Source of the DNA: Caulobacter endophyticus
Lineage (GTDB): Bacteria > Pseudomonadota > Alphaproteobacteria > Caulobacterales > Caulobacteraceae
Length of the DNA: 64,000 bases
Assembly: GCF_029543245.1 (NCBI RefSeq)
Contig: NZ_JARQWV010000021.1
Coordinates: forward strand, 45,377-109,376
Direction: 5' to 3'
Positions 9,513 to 18,588 of the stretch are shown here, piece after piece. The position numbers and the translations under genes are program-made. The notes below the pieces were generated by a model. It was not told the origin of the DNA and did no database searches. It saw only the letters and a program-made list of their open reading frames with translations. Within the stretch, counting starts at the first letter, position 1, and each line of letters begins with the position of its first letter.

Positions 9513-9563
9513 AAATTCAAGCTGCGATGAGCGGCAAGCTCCCGTTCTCGCCTTTGAGTTCTG

Positions 9564-9620
9564 AGAGACCCCTCATCCGTCGGCCTTCGGCCGCCACCTT
9601 CTCCCGCAAGGGGAGAAGGA
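9564..9620. repeat. Family A unit, right flank of DUF559 gene
   Basis: Inverted counterpart of 9073-9130, matching its complement almost base for base over about 50 bases: CTCATCCG, then CGGCCTTCGGCCGCCACC, then the CTTCTCCCGCAAGGGGAGAAG hairpin. It also separates the DUF559 gene from the threonine dehydratase gene. Confidence 0.88.
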
Positions 9621-9624
9621 TCTC

Positions 9625-10596
9625 CTAGCCCCCCAGAACCCCCGCGAACACCGCCGGATCCACGTTGCCGCCCGACAGCACGATCACCGCCGCCTGCTCC
9701 TTCACATCGATCTTGCCGCTCAGCGCCGCGGCCAAGGCGACGCAGCCGCCGGGCTCGACGACGAGCTTGAGGTTCATGAAGGCCCACCGCATGGCGGCGG
9801 CCACTTCCTCGTCGGTGACGGCGGCGACGCCGGTCAGGGTGCGGCTGTTGATCGGCCAGGTCAGGGCGCCCGGCGTCGGGGCCAGCAGGGCGTCGCAGAA
9901 CGAGCGGGCCTCCGGGTCGATCACCTCGCGATGGCCGCTTCCCAGCGAGCGGCGGGTGTCGTCGAAGCCGGCGGGCTCGGCGCCCCAGACCTGGGTGGCG
10001 GGCGACAGCGCCTTCACCGCCGTCGAGGTTCCGGCGATCAGGCCCCCGCCGCCGATCGGGCAAAGCACCTTGTCCAAGGTCGCGCCGGCCGCCTCGGCCT
10101 GGGCGATGATCTCCAGCCCCACCGTGCCCTGGCCGGCGATGATGTGCGGGTCGTCGTAGGACGGCACGACAATCATGCCGCGCTCGGCGGCGATTTCGGC
10201 GGCGATGGCCTCGCGGTCTTCCTTGAAACGATCGAAGAAGCGGATCTCGGCCCCGAAGCCGCGCGTGGCCTCGACCTTCACCGACGGCGCGTCGGCCGGC
10301 ATCACGATCAGGGCCGGCATGCCCAGCTTGTCGGCCGCCAGGGCCACGCCCTGGGCGTGGTTGCCCGACGAGAAGGCCACGACGCCGCGCGCCCGCTCTT
10401 CTTCGGTGAACTGCGACAGGCGGTTGTAGGCGCCGCGGAACTTGAAGGCTCCGGCCAACTGCAGGGTCTCGGGCTTGATGAAGATCCGGCCGCCCAGCCG
10501 GTCCGACAGGGCCGCGCTTTCGAGAAGCGGCGTAACCACGGCCTGGCCCTTCAGGCGATCGGCGGCGGCCTGGATGTCGGCGAGCGAGACGGTCAT
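9625..10596 (-). CDS. Threonine/serine dehydratase (PLP, no ACT domain)
   Basis: 323-residue fold-type II PLP enzyme. The cofactor lysine lies in AGAFKFRGAYNRL (about K52), the phosphate-binding loop is IGGGGLIAGTS, and SSGNHAQGVA is the substrate-binding loop. It would deaminate L-threonine or L-serine to the 2-oxo acid. The length lacks the C-terminal ACT domain of biosynthetic, isoleucine-inhibited IlvA, so a catabolic (TdcB-like) or serine-racemase-like role is more likely. The ATG at 10596 is chosen over the longer frame because conserved family sequence starts there and GAGGGG precedes it. Confidence 0.9.
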   Translation of the reverse strand: MTVSLADIQAAADRLKGQAVVTPLLESAALSDRLGGRIFIKPETLQLAGAFKFRGAYNRLSQFTEEERARGVVAFSSGNHAQGVALAADKLGMPALIVMPADAPSVKVEATRGFGAEIRFFDRFKEDREAIAAEIAAERGMIVVPSYDDPHIIAGQGTVGLEIIAQAEAAGATLDKVLCPIGGGGLIAGTSTAVKALSPATQVWGAEPAGFDDTRRSLGSGHREVIDPEARSFCDALLAPTPGALTWPINSRTLTGVAAVTDEEVAAAMRWAFMNLKLVVEPGGCVALAAALSGKIDVKEQAAVIVLSGGNVDPAVFAGVLGG

Positions 10597-10712
10597 TGGG
10601 CCCCTCAGTGGCTTGCGTGGCTGCAGGGCCACAGCATTCGATGGCGCCTGCTCTAGCTCGCACCGGCGGTTCACGCCATAAGTGGACGTGAACTGCTGAG
10701 GGGTCAGACACC

Positions 10713-11330
10713 ATGAAAATCGCACTGTTAGCCGCCGCCGGCTGCGCGGCGATCGCCTGCGCGACCGCCGCGACTTCCGCCTCGGCCGGCGAACTGATCG
10801 TCGGCGCCTACAAGCACGACGTCACCTTCATCGGCGAAGCCGTGGGCCTGGGCGCCGCCGGCCGCGAGGACGGGGTCGACCTGCACCTCGGCTATCGCAC
10901 CGATCGTCTCGAGAACCTGACCTGGCTGGGCAAGCCGCAGGTCCACGCCTTCGTGTCGCTGAACAGCGAGAACACCTCCAACTTCGTGGCCGCCGGCTTC
11001 TCCTGGCCGATCGACTTCGGCGACGAGGGCGGCTTCTATTTCCGTCCGGGCATGGGCCTGGCCTACACCGACGGCGAGACCGGCCTGCCGCCGGTCAACG
11101 AGCCCGGCATCAGCCAGGCCGAGATCGATCGCCGCCTGAAGCTCTACAACACCCGCATCGATTTCGGCTCCAAAGTGCTGTTCCAGCCGGAACTGGCCCT
11201 GGGCTACCGCTTCAACGACAAATGGGCGGCCGAGCTGTCCTATGTGCACCTGTCGAACGGCCAGATCTTCCATCAGGGCAAGAACCAGGGGCTTGACGAT
11301 CTGGGCGTGCGCCTGCTTTACGCCTTCTGA
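10713..11330 (+). CDS. PagL-like lipid A deacylase (acyloxyacyl hydrolase family)
   Basis: 205-residue outer-membrane beta-barrel protein with a signal peptide (residues 1-26, ending SASA). Alternating amphipathic strands and a C-terminal aromatic residue (LLYAF) are typical of outer-membrane barrels. Near the C-terminus YVHLSNGQI carries the His and Ser of the PagL catalytic triad. The third residue, a glutamate in characterised PagL, aligns with a region containing NQGLDDLG, so an aspartate or a shifted glutamate may serve here. The family removes a 3-O acyl chain from lipid A. GAGGGG precedes the ATG. Confidence 0.82.
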   Translation: MKIALLAAAGCAAIACATAATSASAGELIVGAYKHDVTFIGEAVGLGAAGREDGVDLHLGYRTDRLENLTWLGKPQVHAFVSLNSENTSNFVAAGFSWPIDFGDEGGFYFRPGMGLAYTDGETGLPPVNEPGISQAEIDRRLKLYNTRIDFGSKVLFQPELALGYRFNDKWAAELSYVHLSNGQIFHQGKNQGLDDLGVRLLYAF

Positions 11331-11334
11331 CTTC

Positions 11335-11359
11335 GCGGGGGCCGACCAACGGCCCCCGC
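11335..11359 (+). terminator. Stem-loop after the PagL-like gene
   Basis: GCGGGGGCC and GGCCCCCGC form a perfect 9-bp stem with a 7-base loop just after the stop codon. There is no clear T-run after it, so it may stabilise the transcript end rather than terminate by itself. Confidence 0.5.
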
Positions 11360-11450
11360 CCGTCACCGCAAAATCGAGACAACGTCCGCCGCCGAGTCCT
11401 GTCGAAGGGCCGCGGGCGCTACCGGGCAGGTGACAAGGCATATCTCTATC

Positions 11451-12737
<1,287 letters not shown>

Positions 12738-12747
12738 TGTTCCGATG

Positions 12748-12860
12748 CTCTCCCTGAAGGGGGAGCTGTCGCGGAGCGACTGAGGGGGAAGGGGTTGCGG
12801 AGGTTCAGCAGCCGCTTCCCCCTCCGGCCCTCCGGGCCACCTCCCCCTTCGGGGGGGAGG
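12748..12860. repeat. Intergenic palindromic element, family C copy 1
   Basis: Left unit CTCTCCCTGAAGGGGGAG and right unit ACCTCCCCCTTCGGGGGG are inverted around a centre with GGCCCTCCGGGCC. It fills most of the 238-base gap between purA and the next gene. Confidence 0.82.
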
Positions 12861-12975
12861 ATCTGACTCCCGCCATCCGATAATCCCCATTCCGGGGACT
12901 ACCCAAGGTCACGGTTAGCGTTTGCTTAGGCCGGGCGCGCTAGAACTTCCCCCGTAACCAAGGGGGTTTCCGATC

Positions 12976-14115
12976 TTGTCCGCGCGCAGAAAGCTCGCTC
13001 CCGTCCGCAAGCCGGACCGCCTGACGCGCAGCCTGCGCGCCCTGGAGCGCACCGCGTCGACCAGCCGCGTGCTGAACCTGCTGGCCATCGCCGCCGACAG
13101 CAGCCACCGCCCCGAATATTCCCAGCATCCGCTGTTTCGGAACCGGATTCTCAACAACGCCCTGATCGTCAAGCACCGCCTGCGCAGCGACGACCTCTTC
13201 CTGTTCGACGAGGCCCGCCCCACGGCGACCAAGATCATCATCCCGTTCGAGCGCAGCGACCTGTCGCTGGGCGGCCAGTCGTTCTTCGTGGGCCAGCGCG
13301 GCTGGATCGACCTGCTGCGCGAGGCCTGCAACGACCCGTCGGACATGACGCGGGACCTCGCCACGCTGCGCATGATCGACATGCTGCCGTCGCTGGACCC
13401 GTTCCTGCTGCGCGAGCACCTGCGCCGCCACGGCATGATCGTGGCCCCCTGCTACTTCGCCCTGTCGCCGGGCGATCTGGAGCAGATGCAGGGCTTCGTC
13501 GCCGTCGAGATCTCGCGGCTGATCGACCTGGCCTACCGCGACAGCGGCCGGGTCAACGGCGCCGCCGCCGCCCGCCTGGTCGAGGCCCTTCTGTCCACCG
13601 ACGTCGACGAGCGGCTGGAACCGCTGCGCGAGACCCTGGTGCTGGAGGGCGAGAGCTTCAAGGAGGGCGTCTTCAGCTGGAAGGGCTTCCTCTATTACAA
13701 GTGGATGCTCACGCGCCTGTGGCCGCAGCTGACCGCCACGGCCGGCGAGATCGGCCAGATGATCATCACCGGCGCCCGCGAGGCCGAGACCGCCCGCTAT
13801 GTCGACGACGCCCGCAAACGTCTACAGCACGGCGTGGTGCTGGAGCGCGCCTCGGTGCTGCGCACCATCAAGGTCTATGACGACGCCTTCGAGGACCTGA
13901 TCGACAACGGCAAGCCCCAGGCCTTCCGCGAATTCCTGCTGCGCGCCCCCGACATGTTCCTGTCCCTGGGCGAGAAGGTCGGGGTGATCTCGCACATCGC
14001 CAGCTTCTGGCGCTACCGCTTCCCCGAGGGCCAGCCGGCCATCGTCGACGTGGAGGAAGCGGTCGACATCCTGCAGGACTTCGACTCCGGCCTGTCGGCT
14101 TCGCTGGCGATCTGA
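12976..14115 (+). CDS. Conserved protein of unknown function, alpha-helical
   Basis: 379 residues starting at TTG (MSARRKLAPVRKPDRLTRS), with AAGGGGG about 10 bases upstream. No family is recognised. The sequence is soluble and mostly helical with no signal peptide or membrane segment; the N-terminus is very basic. It contains helix-rich stretches such as HPLFRNRILNNALIVKHRLR and LREHLRRHGMIV. It is followed after 99 bases by the receiver-domain gene on the same strand, which suggests joint expression and perhaps a role in the same signalling process. That link is inference from position only. Confidence 0.75.
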   Translation: MSARRKLAPVRKPDRLTRSLRALERTASTSRVLNLLAIAADSSHRPEYSQHPLFRNRILNNALIVKHRLRSDDLFLFDEARPTATKIIIPFERSDLSLGGQSFFVGQRGWIDLLREACNDPSDMTRDLATLRMIDMLPSLDPFLLREHLRRHGMIVAPCYFALSPGDLEQMQGFVAVEISRLIDLAYRDSGRVNGAAAARLVEALLSTDVDERLEPLRETLVLEGESFKEGVFSWKGFLYYKWMLTRLWPQLTATAGEIGQMIITGAREAETARYVDDARKRLQHGVVLERASVLRTIKVYDDAFEDLIDNGKPQAFREFLLRAPDMFLSLGEKVGVISHIASFWRYRFPEGQPAIVDVEEAVDILQDFDSGLSASLAI

Positions 14116-14214
14116 GACTGTCGAACTGACGCACAGGTGGGCGCCGGATCATCAAGCGGTTTTTTACCCTCCTGGGGTTAAGAGTCGGGTTCGATCCTCT
14201 GGAGACCCCGCCCC

Positions 14215-15018
14215 GTGTTCGACGGCAACCCCCGCACACTGCAGCGCATCGCCGCCAAGATGCAGCGCGTGCTGGTCGTCGACCCGAGCACGGCCGCCGT
14301 TCGCCTGCTGGGCGACCAGCTGCGCCACGTGGGCAATGTGCAGATCTTCTCGGCCCCCACCGCCGAGCAGGGCTGGGGCATGGTCCGCACCGTCGATCCG
14401 CAGATGATCTTCGTCGAGCACTCCAGCGCCGGCGTCGACGGCCTGGCCCTGGCCAAGAAGATTCGTCGCAGCGATCTGGCCTGCCGCCAGGCCCCGATCA
14501 TCATGTGCACTGCCGAAGCCACCGCCGAGGCGATCTTCGGCGCGCGTGACGCCGGCATTCACGAATTCATGCGCAAGCCGTTCACGATCAAGGATCTGGA
14601 ACGGCGCCTGGAAGCGGTGACGATGAAGCCGCGCGACTGGGTGGAGGCCGTACAGTACGTCGGCCCCGATCGCCGCCGCTTCAACTCGGCCGAATACAAG
14701 GGTCCGCGCAAGCGCAAGGCCGACGCCGCCGGCACGCCCGCCGCCCGCCTCTCGCAGGCCCTGCGCATCGTCAAGTCCGCCGCCCAGTCGCTGGACAGCG
14801 ATCCGGCCCAGGCCCGCCGCGCCCTGGCCGCCCAGGCCGCCGAGCTGCGCGCCGTCGGCGAGGCGGTGAAAGAGCCCCGCCTGATCGAGGCCGCCGCCGC
14901 CCTGGGCGCCATGACCCAGGTCGAGGTCACCGGAGCCATGGCCCGCGCCGAGCTGGTCAAGCGCATCGACGTGCTGATGGGCTTCATGACCGACGAGAGC
15001 AACGGCCGGGCGGCTTGA
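14215..15018 (+). CDS. Atypical receiver-domain protein (Glu at phospho-site)
   Basis: 267 residues from a GTG start. An N-terminal CheY-like receiver (about 17-135) shows VLVVDPS, the switch threonine in IIMCTAEA (about T99) and the lysine in RKPF (about K121). The residue aligned with the phosphorylated aspartate is glutamate (about E68, IFVEHSSAGVDG), and the acidic pair is D-P instead of D-D. The C-terminal part is an alanine-rich helical region preceded by VGPDRRRF, a motif I associate with several alphaproteobacterial regulators. There is no DNA-binding domain. Phosphorylation at E68 is not expected, so it may be fixed in one state or act as a protein-interaction module. Confidence 0.85.
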   Translation: MFDGNPRTLQRIAAKMQRVLVVDPSTAAVRLLGDQLRHVGNVQIFSAPTAEQGWGMVRTVDPQMIFVEHSSAGVDGLALAKKIRRSDLACRQAPIIMCTAEATAEAIFGARDAGIHEFMRKPFTIKDLERRLEAVTMKPRDWVEAVQYVGPDRRRFNSAEYKGPRKRKADAAGTPAARLSQALRIVKSAAQSLDSDPAQARRALAAQAAELRAVGEAVKEPRLIEAAAALGAMTQVEVTGAMARAELVKRIDVLMGFMTDESNGRAA

Positions 15019-15021
15019 GGC

Positions 15022-15153
15022 TCCCTCCCCCTGAAGGGGGAGGTGTCGGCGAAGCCGGCGGTGGGGGATGTGATCCCCGACGCCGGCCGCTCTTCAGCCT
15101 GGCAGAACCTTCCCCCTCCGCCCCTTCGGGCCACCTCCCCCTTCAGGGGGAGG
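15022..15153. repeat. Intergenic palindromic element, family C copy 2
   Basis: Left unit CTCCCCCTGAAGGGGGAG then GTGTCGGCGAAGCCGGC; right unit CCACCTCCCCCTTCAGGG, inverted. It lies between the convergent receiver-protein and TonB-receptor genes. Confidence 0.82.
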
Positions 15154-15163
15154 ATCAAAGAAA

Positions 15164-15191
15164 AAGGCGGCGCCCTTTCGGACGCCGCCTT
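15164..15191 (-). terminator. Rho-independent terminator of the TonB-receptor gene
   Basis: AAGGCGGCG and CGCCGCCTT form a 9-bp stem around a 10-base loop. On the minus strand it is followed by a T-rich run (TTTTTCTTT), in the right place 27 bases after the receptor's stop codon. Confidence 0.8.
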
Positions 15192-15217
15192 CTTCATTCG
15201 AACCACGTGGGCCCTGA

Positions 15218-17506
15218 TCAGAACGCCATGCGGGCGATCAGCTGGAACACCGGGCCGGCCTGTTCGCGCTCGAGTTCGTACTCGTCGAAGTTCCGGTCGT
15301 TCTGGTCTTCGATGGTGGTGAACTTGTTGAACGTTTCCTTCTTGGAGGCGTCCAGCAGGTTCGAGCCGGTCAGGCGGACGGTGATGTCCTTGCCGATGCG
15401 CTTTTCGACGAAGATCTCCAGATCGCCGCCGTAGGTGGTGGTGACCTCTTCGCCGACGACGCGGCTATAGGCCTCGCCCTGCTTGCGGTAGGTGGCCCCG
15501 AACGAGGCGCCCCAGGTCGGCAGGTCCTGGATGAAGCCGACGTTCAGCACGTAGTCCGACTGGCTGTTGAACTTGCGCGAGCCGAACTCGTCGTCGATGT
15601 CGCTGTCCAGCCACGAGTAGTTCAGGAACACGCCGGTGTTCTCCAGGCCGACGAAGGTCAGAGGAGTCGACAGGTCGAACTCGACGCCCCAGACCTTGCC
15701 CTCGCCGGTGTTGCGCACCGAGTAGACGAAGACGTCGGTCTCACCGGTTTTCGGGCCGGTGTTGTACAGCTCGAGCAGGTCGCTGACCTTGCGATAGAAG
15801 ACGTTGACGCCGGCGACGCCCGAGCGGCCCAGGCGGCGCTCGTAGCCCACGTCCGCGCCCCAGGCTGTTTCCGGCTTCAGAGTGGGCACGCCGAAGAAGT
15901 CGTTGTCGCCGAACTCTTCGACCAGGGTGGCCGGCGATAGATATTCGAAGCTGGGACGGCGAACGGTGCGGGCCGTGGCGGCGTAGATCTGGTCGGCGTC
16001 GGTCAGGTTGTAGCGTACCGAGGCCGAGGGCAGCAGGAACTGGTAGTCGGCGTCATAGGAGTCGCCTTCCTTGCGGGCCTCGATCGAGACGTCGGTCGTC
16101 TCGTAGCGCAGGCCGGCTTCCCACTTCAGCGCGCCGGACTTGCCCGACAGCATGATGTAGGGATCCAGGCGGGTCTGCTCGAAGCCCGTGTCGCCGCCGT
16201 CGATCGTCTGGTAGGGCTTGAAGGCCGGCGGGTTGGCGCTGGGCAGGCTGTAGCGGTTGCGCTCGACCTCGGTGAAGAGCGTGTCGCGCTCCTTCTTCTC
16301 ATACTGCAGGCCGAACTCCAGTTCAGCGCCGAAGCTGAGATCGCGCTCGTGCTCGATCTTGGCCGAGAACTCGGTGTCGTCGATGTTGCGGCGCGACTTG
16401 TCGCGGGTGATGCGGTCGCCGTCCGGGAAGGGGATCGCGTCGCGCAGGTACTCGATCTCGTCCTCGAACTCGTCTTCCCTGCCCTTGAAGCCGGCGTAGC
16501 CGAGCTTCACCGAGGTTCGGCCGCCCAGCATGTCGCGCTTGTACTTGCCGGTCAGCGACCAGCTGTCCTGGTCGATCTGGACGTCGTTGTTGTTGATCGT
16601 CTCGATCTTGGCGTTGGTGCGCACGTCGTCGGCGTACTCGATCGAGTCCTCGTCCTGCGTACGGTCGGTGCGGACGAAGAAGCCGGCCAGCGACAGCTCG
16701 CCGCCGGCTACCGGAACCTGGTAGCTGGCGTTGACCGAATAGTCGGTGCCGTTGCGGGTGTCGGTCTGGACTTCGCTGTTGTTGATGTCCGCGCCCGGCT
16801 CGTCGTAGCGCAGGCTGGTCTTCTGCTTGGGATTGCGGCGGCCCTGCAGGTTGGCGCCGATCAGCAGGCGGCCGGGGCCGACCTGGCCGCCCCACACGCC
16901 GCCAATGGTCTCGCGGATGCGCTTGTCGTCGAACATCATCGCGCCGGCGCGGACGAAGCCGCCGTCCAGGGCGTAGGCGTCGCGCAGCACGATGTTGATG
17001 GCGCCGGCCACGGCGTCGCCGCTGCGGTTGGCGCTGGCGCTACGAACGATCTCGATGCGCTCGATCAGCTCAGCCGGGATGCGGTCGACGAAGAACGAGC
17101 CGTCGGCGCCGGCGCCGAACGCGCCCGAACCCGAACCGGCGCCAGGAACCTTCTCGCCGTTGATCAGGATCTGGGTGTAGGCGGGATCCAGGCCGCGCAG
17201 GCGCACGCCGTCCGATTCCAGCACGTCCGACAGGAAGGCCACCGAGGGCACGCGCTTGAGGGCGTCGCCGGCGCTTAGCGGTTCGAAGCGCTGGAAGTAG
17301 TCGAGGCCGTATTCGAGGACCGGGGCGGTCTCCTCGGTGCGGTTGCGGTAGGCGATCTGGGCCTGGACCACGACTTCCGAGGCCGTGACCGGCGCTTCGG
17401 CGGTGGCGATCGGCGCATCGGCCGGAGCGACGTCGGCGGCCGCGGCCTGGGCGGCGAGCGCCAGCGGAGCGACGGCGCACAGCGCCAGCAGAGCGGTCTT
17501 CTTCAT
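15218..17506 (-). CDS. TonB-dependent outer-membrane receptor
   Basis: 762-residue outer-membrane transporter. The start at 17506 gives a clean signal peptide (MKKTALLALCAVAPLALAAQ...) and removes 53 unlikely upstream residues. The plug domain (about 55-200) has a TonB-box-like SEVVVQAQ, LKRVPSVAFLSD, VRLRGLD, ILINGEKVPG and the ERIEIVRS motif. The beta-barrel follows and ends in RMAF with the C-terminal phenylalanine. The substrate is not evident; there are no transport or siderophore genes nearby. A perfect 24-bp palindrome 145 bases upstream may control it. Confidence 0.93.
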   Translation of the reverse strand: MKKTALLALCAVAPLALAAQAAAADVAPADAPIATAEAPVTASEVVVQAQIAYRNRTEETAPVLEYGLDYFQRFEPLSAGDALKRVPSVAFLSDVLESDGVRLRGLDPAYTQILINGEKVPGAGSGSGAFGAGADGSFFVDRIPAELIERIEIVRSASANRSGDAVAGAINIVLRDAYALDGGFVRAGAMMFDDKRIRETIGGVWGGQVGPGRLLIGANLQGRRNPKQKTSLRYDEPGADINNSEVQTDTRNGTDYSVNASYQVPVAGGELSLAGFFVRTDRTQDEDSIEYADDVRTNAKIETINNNDVQIDQDSWSLTGKYKRDMLGGRTSVKLGYAGFKGREDEFEDEIEYLRDAIPFPDGDRITRDKSRRNIDDTEFSAKIEHERDLSFGAELEFGLQYEKKERDTLFTEVERNRYSLPSANPPAFKPYQTIDGGDTGFEQTRLDPYIMLSGKSGALKWEAGLRYETTDVSIEARKEGDSYDADYQFLLPSASVRYNLTDADQIYAATARTVRRPSFEYLSPATLVEEFGDNDFFGVPTLKPETAWGADVGYERRLGRSGVAGVNVFYRKVSDLLELYNTGPKTGETDVFVYSVRNTGEGKVWGVEFDLSTPLTFVGLENTGVFLNYSWLDSDIDDEFGSRKFNSQSDYVLNVGFIQDLPTWGASFGATYRKQGEAYSRVVGEEVTTTYGGDLEIFVEKRIGKDITVRLTGSNLLDASKKETFNKFTTIEDQNDRNFDEYELEREQAGPVFQLIARMAF

Positions 17507-17650
17507 CGGAGCATCCCCACACACTCCGCGCCCCAGGCCCGACACCTGGAGAACACGGGTGTTTTTGTCGGGGGAGGGCATAGTTTCGCCACAACTTCTG
17601 AGCCAGAGAAGTTTCAGCGACAGTTTTATTGCGGTTTTATGTAGGTGCGC

Positions 17651-17674
17651 GGATAATCCGTGCACGGATTATCC
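17651..17674. promoter_or_regulatory. Perfect 24-bp palindrome upstream of TonB receptor
   Basis: GGATAATCCGTG is followed directly by its exact complement CACGGATTATCC. It overlaps the stop codon of the small ORF at 17669-17845 and lies 145 bases before the receptor ATG. No T-run follows, so an operator for a dimeric regulator is a more likely reading than a terminator. The outer GATAAT/ATTATC halves recall Fur-type sites, but the centre does not fit that consensus. Confidence 0.5.
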
Positions 17675-17845
17675 AGAGCGACGTGTCCACGCCGCGAAGC
17701 CGCCGACGCAGCCGAGGAACAGCACGACCGCCGCCTGGCCCAATCCCGGACGTCCCTGCAAGCCCAGGTTCAACAGCAGAATGCTGGCCAGCACGCCCAT
17801 GATCAGGACGGCGAGGATCAGGCGACGGCGCAGGACGGACGACAT
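17669..17845 (-). CDS. Small two-helix membrane protein (58 aa)
   Basis: Short open frame running from ATG at 17845 to TAA at 17669. It begins MSSVLRRRLILAVLIMGVLA, then has a second hydrophobic stretch AVVLFLGCVGGFAAW and a basic end (TRRSG). Two transmembrane helices with positive ends are predicted. It lies between the yihA terminator and the TonB receptor, on the same strand. Codon choice (G or C in nearly all third positions) supports real coding. Function unknown. Confidence 0.6.
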   Translation of the reverse strand: MSSVLRRRLILAVLIMGVLASILLLNLGLQGRPGLGQAAVVLFLGCVGGFAAWTRRSG

Positions 17846-17879
17846 ACCGCCAGGCTAGCAGGCCGTCGCCGAAACGAAA

Positions 17880-17913
17880 GACGCCGCGAAAGCGGGTCGG
17901 CTTTCGCGGCGTC
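17880..17913 (-). terminator. Rho-independent terminator after yihA
   Basis: Perfect 14-bp stem (GACGCCGCGAAAGC with its complement) and a 6-base loop, followed on the minus strand by TCTTTCGTTTC. It ends the rpmH-rnpA-yidC-yihA transcript 25 bases after the yihA stop. Confidence 0.85.
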
Positions 17914-17937
17914 CTGTCTTCGAAGATCGGCCCGGCG

Positions 17938-18588
17938 TCAGCTCAGGCAGGTGCGCTGAATCTCGGCCCGCAGTTCCGGCAGGCCCAGGCCCTTTTCCGA
18001 CGAGGTGGCGATCACCCGCGGGAAGGCGGCCGGGCGCTTGGCGATGGCCTTCAGCGTGTCGGCCACGACCTTGTCGACCTCGGGCGGCTTGATCTTGTCG
18101 GCCTTGGTCAGGACGATCTGGTAGGACACCGCCGAGATATCGAGCGCATCCATCGCCTCGGCGTCGACCTTCTTGAGGCCGTGGCGCGAGTCGATCAGCA
18201 GATAGACCCGCTTGAGGTTCGGGCGGCCGCGCAGGAACTGGCGGCCCAGGTCCTGGAACTTGCTGGCCGTCGAGCGCGAGACGCGCGCGAAGCCATAGCC
18301 CGGCAGATCGACCAGCCGCAGTTGTTCGGCCAGCAGGAAGAAGTTCAGCTCGCGCGTACGGCCCGGCTCGTTGGAGGCGCGGGCCAGGTACTTCTGACCG
18401 ACGAGGCCGTTGATCAGGCTCGACTTGCCGACGTTGGAGCGACCGGCGAAGGCCACTTCCGGCAGGTCGGCGGGCGGCAGGCCGTCCATGCGGACGGCCC
18501 CCATCATGAACGAGACCGGCTGGGCGAACAGCACCCGGGCCGCCTCGATCTCCTCGTCGGAGTACAGCGGTTCGATCGGATCGGTCAT
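17938..18588 (-). CDS. yihA: Ribosome biogenesis GTP-binding protein YihA/EngB
   Basis: 216-residue small GTPase needed for assembly of the large ribosomal subunit. GTP-binding motifs: G1 [10 protein letters not shown]3 DLPGYG, G4 TKAD, and G2 in the [10 protein letters not shown] region. The ATG at 18588 overlaps the yidC stop codon (ATGA), indicating translational coupling. The longer upstream frame is only the yidC reading-frame shadow. In many Alphaproteobacteria argB follows this gene; here a terminator, a small ORF and a TonB receptor follow instead. Confidence 0.95.
   Translation of the reverse strand: MTDPIEPLYSDEEIEAARVLFAQPVSFMMGAVRMDGLPPADLPEVAFAGRSNVGKSSLINGLVGQKYLARASNEPGRTRELNFFLLAEQLRLVDLPGYGFARVSRSTASKFQDLGRQFLRGRPNLKRVYLLIDSRHGLKKVDAEAMDALDISAVSYQIVLTKADKIKPPEVDKVVADTLKAIAKRPAAFPRVIATSSEKGLGLPELRAEIQRTCLS

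Noticed and set aside
10602..10704. CCCCTCAG and CTGAGGGG as an inverted repeat
   Set aside because: These are the ribosome binding sites of two divergent genes, similar because both contain GAGGGG.
11400..11405. TGTCGA upstream of purA as an ECF42 promoter
   Set aside because: No CGTC or CGAC at the right distance; also rejected for TGTCGA at 14119-14124.
12915..12929. TTAG-N7-TTAG, similar to the CtrA site TTAA-N7-TTAA
   Set aside because: Both half-sites have a mismatch at the last base; too weak without conservation or ChIP data.
14180..14205. GGGTTCGATCC like a tRNA T-arm
   Set aside because: The stem bases around it do not pair and no acceptor, D or anticodon arm is present.
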